A stretch of DNA of 6,691 nt from Bacillota bacterium (GTDB lineage Bacteria > Bacillota_I > Bacilli_A > MOL361 > Turicibacteraceae): positions 16,083-22,773 of the forward strand of contig DNGE01000013.1 in the NCBI GenBank assembly GCA_003486705.1, in the 5' to 3' direction. The position numbers were made by a program, and so were the translations under genes. The notes beneath the pieces are model-generated. The model worked only from the letters and a program-made list of their open reading frames with translations, made no database searches and had not been told where the DNA came from. This document shows, piece by piece, positions 6,494 to 6,691 of the stretch (the first letter of the stretch is position 1; every line of letters begins with the position of its first letter).

Positions 6494-6507
6494 CTAACCG
6501 GTTACAG
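6494..6507 (-). promoter_or_regulatory. Operator O1, LacI/CcpA-type
   Basis: The minus strand reads TGTAACCGGTTAGA here, built on a 10-bp palindrome (TAACCGGTTA). Against the catabolite-response consensus TGWNANCGNTNWCA it has one mismatch. It lies about 27-40 bases downstream of the inferred transcription start, a roadblock position. It shares an 11-base core with O2. Confidence 0.7.
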
Positions 6508-6539
6508 ATTTAGTAAATCGCTTTCATCGTTGCAAGGTT

Positions 6540-6568
6540 ATAATAACACGGGAACCGGTTACACACAA
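6540..6568 (-). promoter_or_regulatory. Promoter of the ABC importer operon
   Basis: On the minus strand, TTGTGT (plus 6563-6568) and TATTAT (plus 6540-6545) are 17 bases apart. The -10 is one base off consensus and the -35 is weak, as expected for a regulated promoter. The start would be near 6533, leaving a leader of about 96 nt. The spacer is occupied by operator O2. Confidence 0.6.
6553..6563 (-). promoter_or_regulatory. Operator O2 within the promoter spacer
   Basis: The minus strand carries TGTAACCGGTT, identical over 11 bases to the core of O1, with the centre AACCGGTT palindromic. It occupies the spacer between the inferred -35 and -10, so a bound repressor would exclude RNA polymerase. 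Centre-to-centre distance to O1 is 57 bases. Confidence 0.7.
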
Positions 6569-6691
6569 TACACTATTTTGAATTTTTTTACAAAATATTT
6601 TACATTTTTATACATTTTAAGGATGCGATATAGTATAAGTCATCAACTTTCATCCCCCTAAAAAGTCTGTCATATTTTTTCAAAAAACCAA
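6569..6691. other. AT-rich upstream region with no gene seen
   Basis: This is the non-coding end of the window upstream of the operon promoter. It contains repeated T-runs on the plus strand (6576-6579, 6583-6589, 6598-6601, 6605-6609, 6615-6618), which are A-tracts just upstream of the minus-strand -35 and could act as an UP element or bend. No credible open reading frame or terminator is visible. Whatever lies beyond 6691 is not represented. Confidence 0.4.

Noticed and set aside
6599..6634. Divergent plus-strand promoter (TTTACA ... TATAGT) for a gene beyond the window
   Set aside because: The spacing is 24 bases, too long for a standard promoter, and no ribosome site or start follows before the window ends.

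Overview
The window reads as chromosomal DNA of a low-GC Gram-positive bacterium (Bacillota). The evidence is AT-rich intergenic DNA, strong purine-rich ribosome binding sites (AAGGGG type), heavy use of TTA leucine codons, a lipoprotein-type solute receptor, and intrinsic terminators made of long hairpins plus T-tracts. I cannot place the genus from the sequence alone. There are no insertion sequences, CRISPR arrays, tRNAs, rRNAs or phage genes, and no non-coding stretch longer than about 255 bases.

Left part (1-2184, plus strand). A GNAT-family N-acetyltransferase (48-512) is followed by a 251-base gap. That gap holds a good sigma-A type promoter (537-565), a structured RNA of roughly 135 nt, and a strong intrinsic terminator (673-707). 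It leads into a DAACS-family amino acid:cation symporter (764-2113). The gap contains four short segments that can pair 1:2 and 3:4 (terminator) or 2:3 (antiterminator). This is the layout of a transcription attenuator or riboswitch. I match it to no known riboswitch class, and I consider it the most interesting item here. The symporter lacks the binding-pocket arginines of acidic amino acid carriers and has Asn in place of a normally invariant cation-site Asp, so its substrate and coupling may be unusual.

Middle (2185-3240, minus strand). A PHP-domain metal-dependent phosphoesterase (2243-3070) has its own promoter (3150-3177) and terminator (2191-2229). It converges on the symporter, so two terminators sit almost back to back.

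Right part (3251-6691, minus strand). A three-gene CUT1-type carbohydrate ABC importer operon runs in the order lipoprotein solute receptor, MalF-like permease, MalG-like permease, terminator. Its promoter is bracketed by two 11-base operator copies (TGTAACCGGTT on the minus strand) of LacI/CcpA type. One fills the -35/-10 spacer and the other lies in the early transcribed region. A large hairpin between the receptor and the permease genes probably sets unequal expression. No ATPase, sugar hydrolase or regulator is encoded in the window, so the importer presumably borrows a shared MsmX-type ATPase, and the sugar cannot be named.
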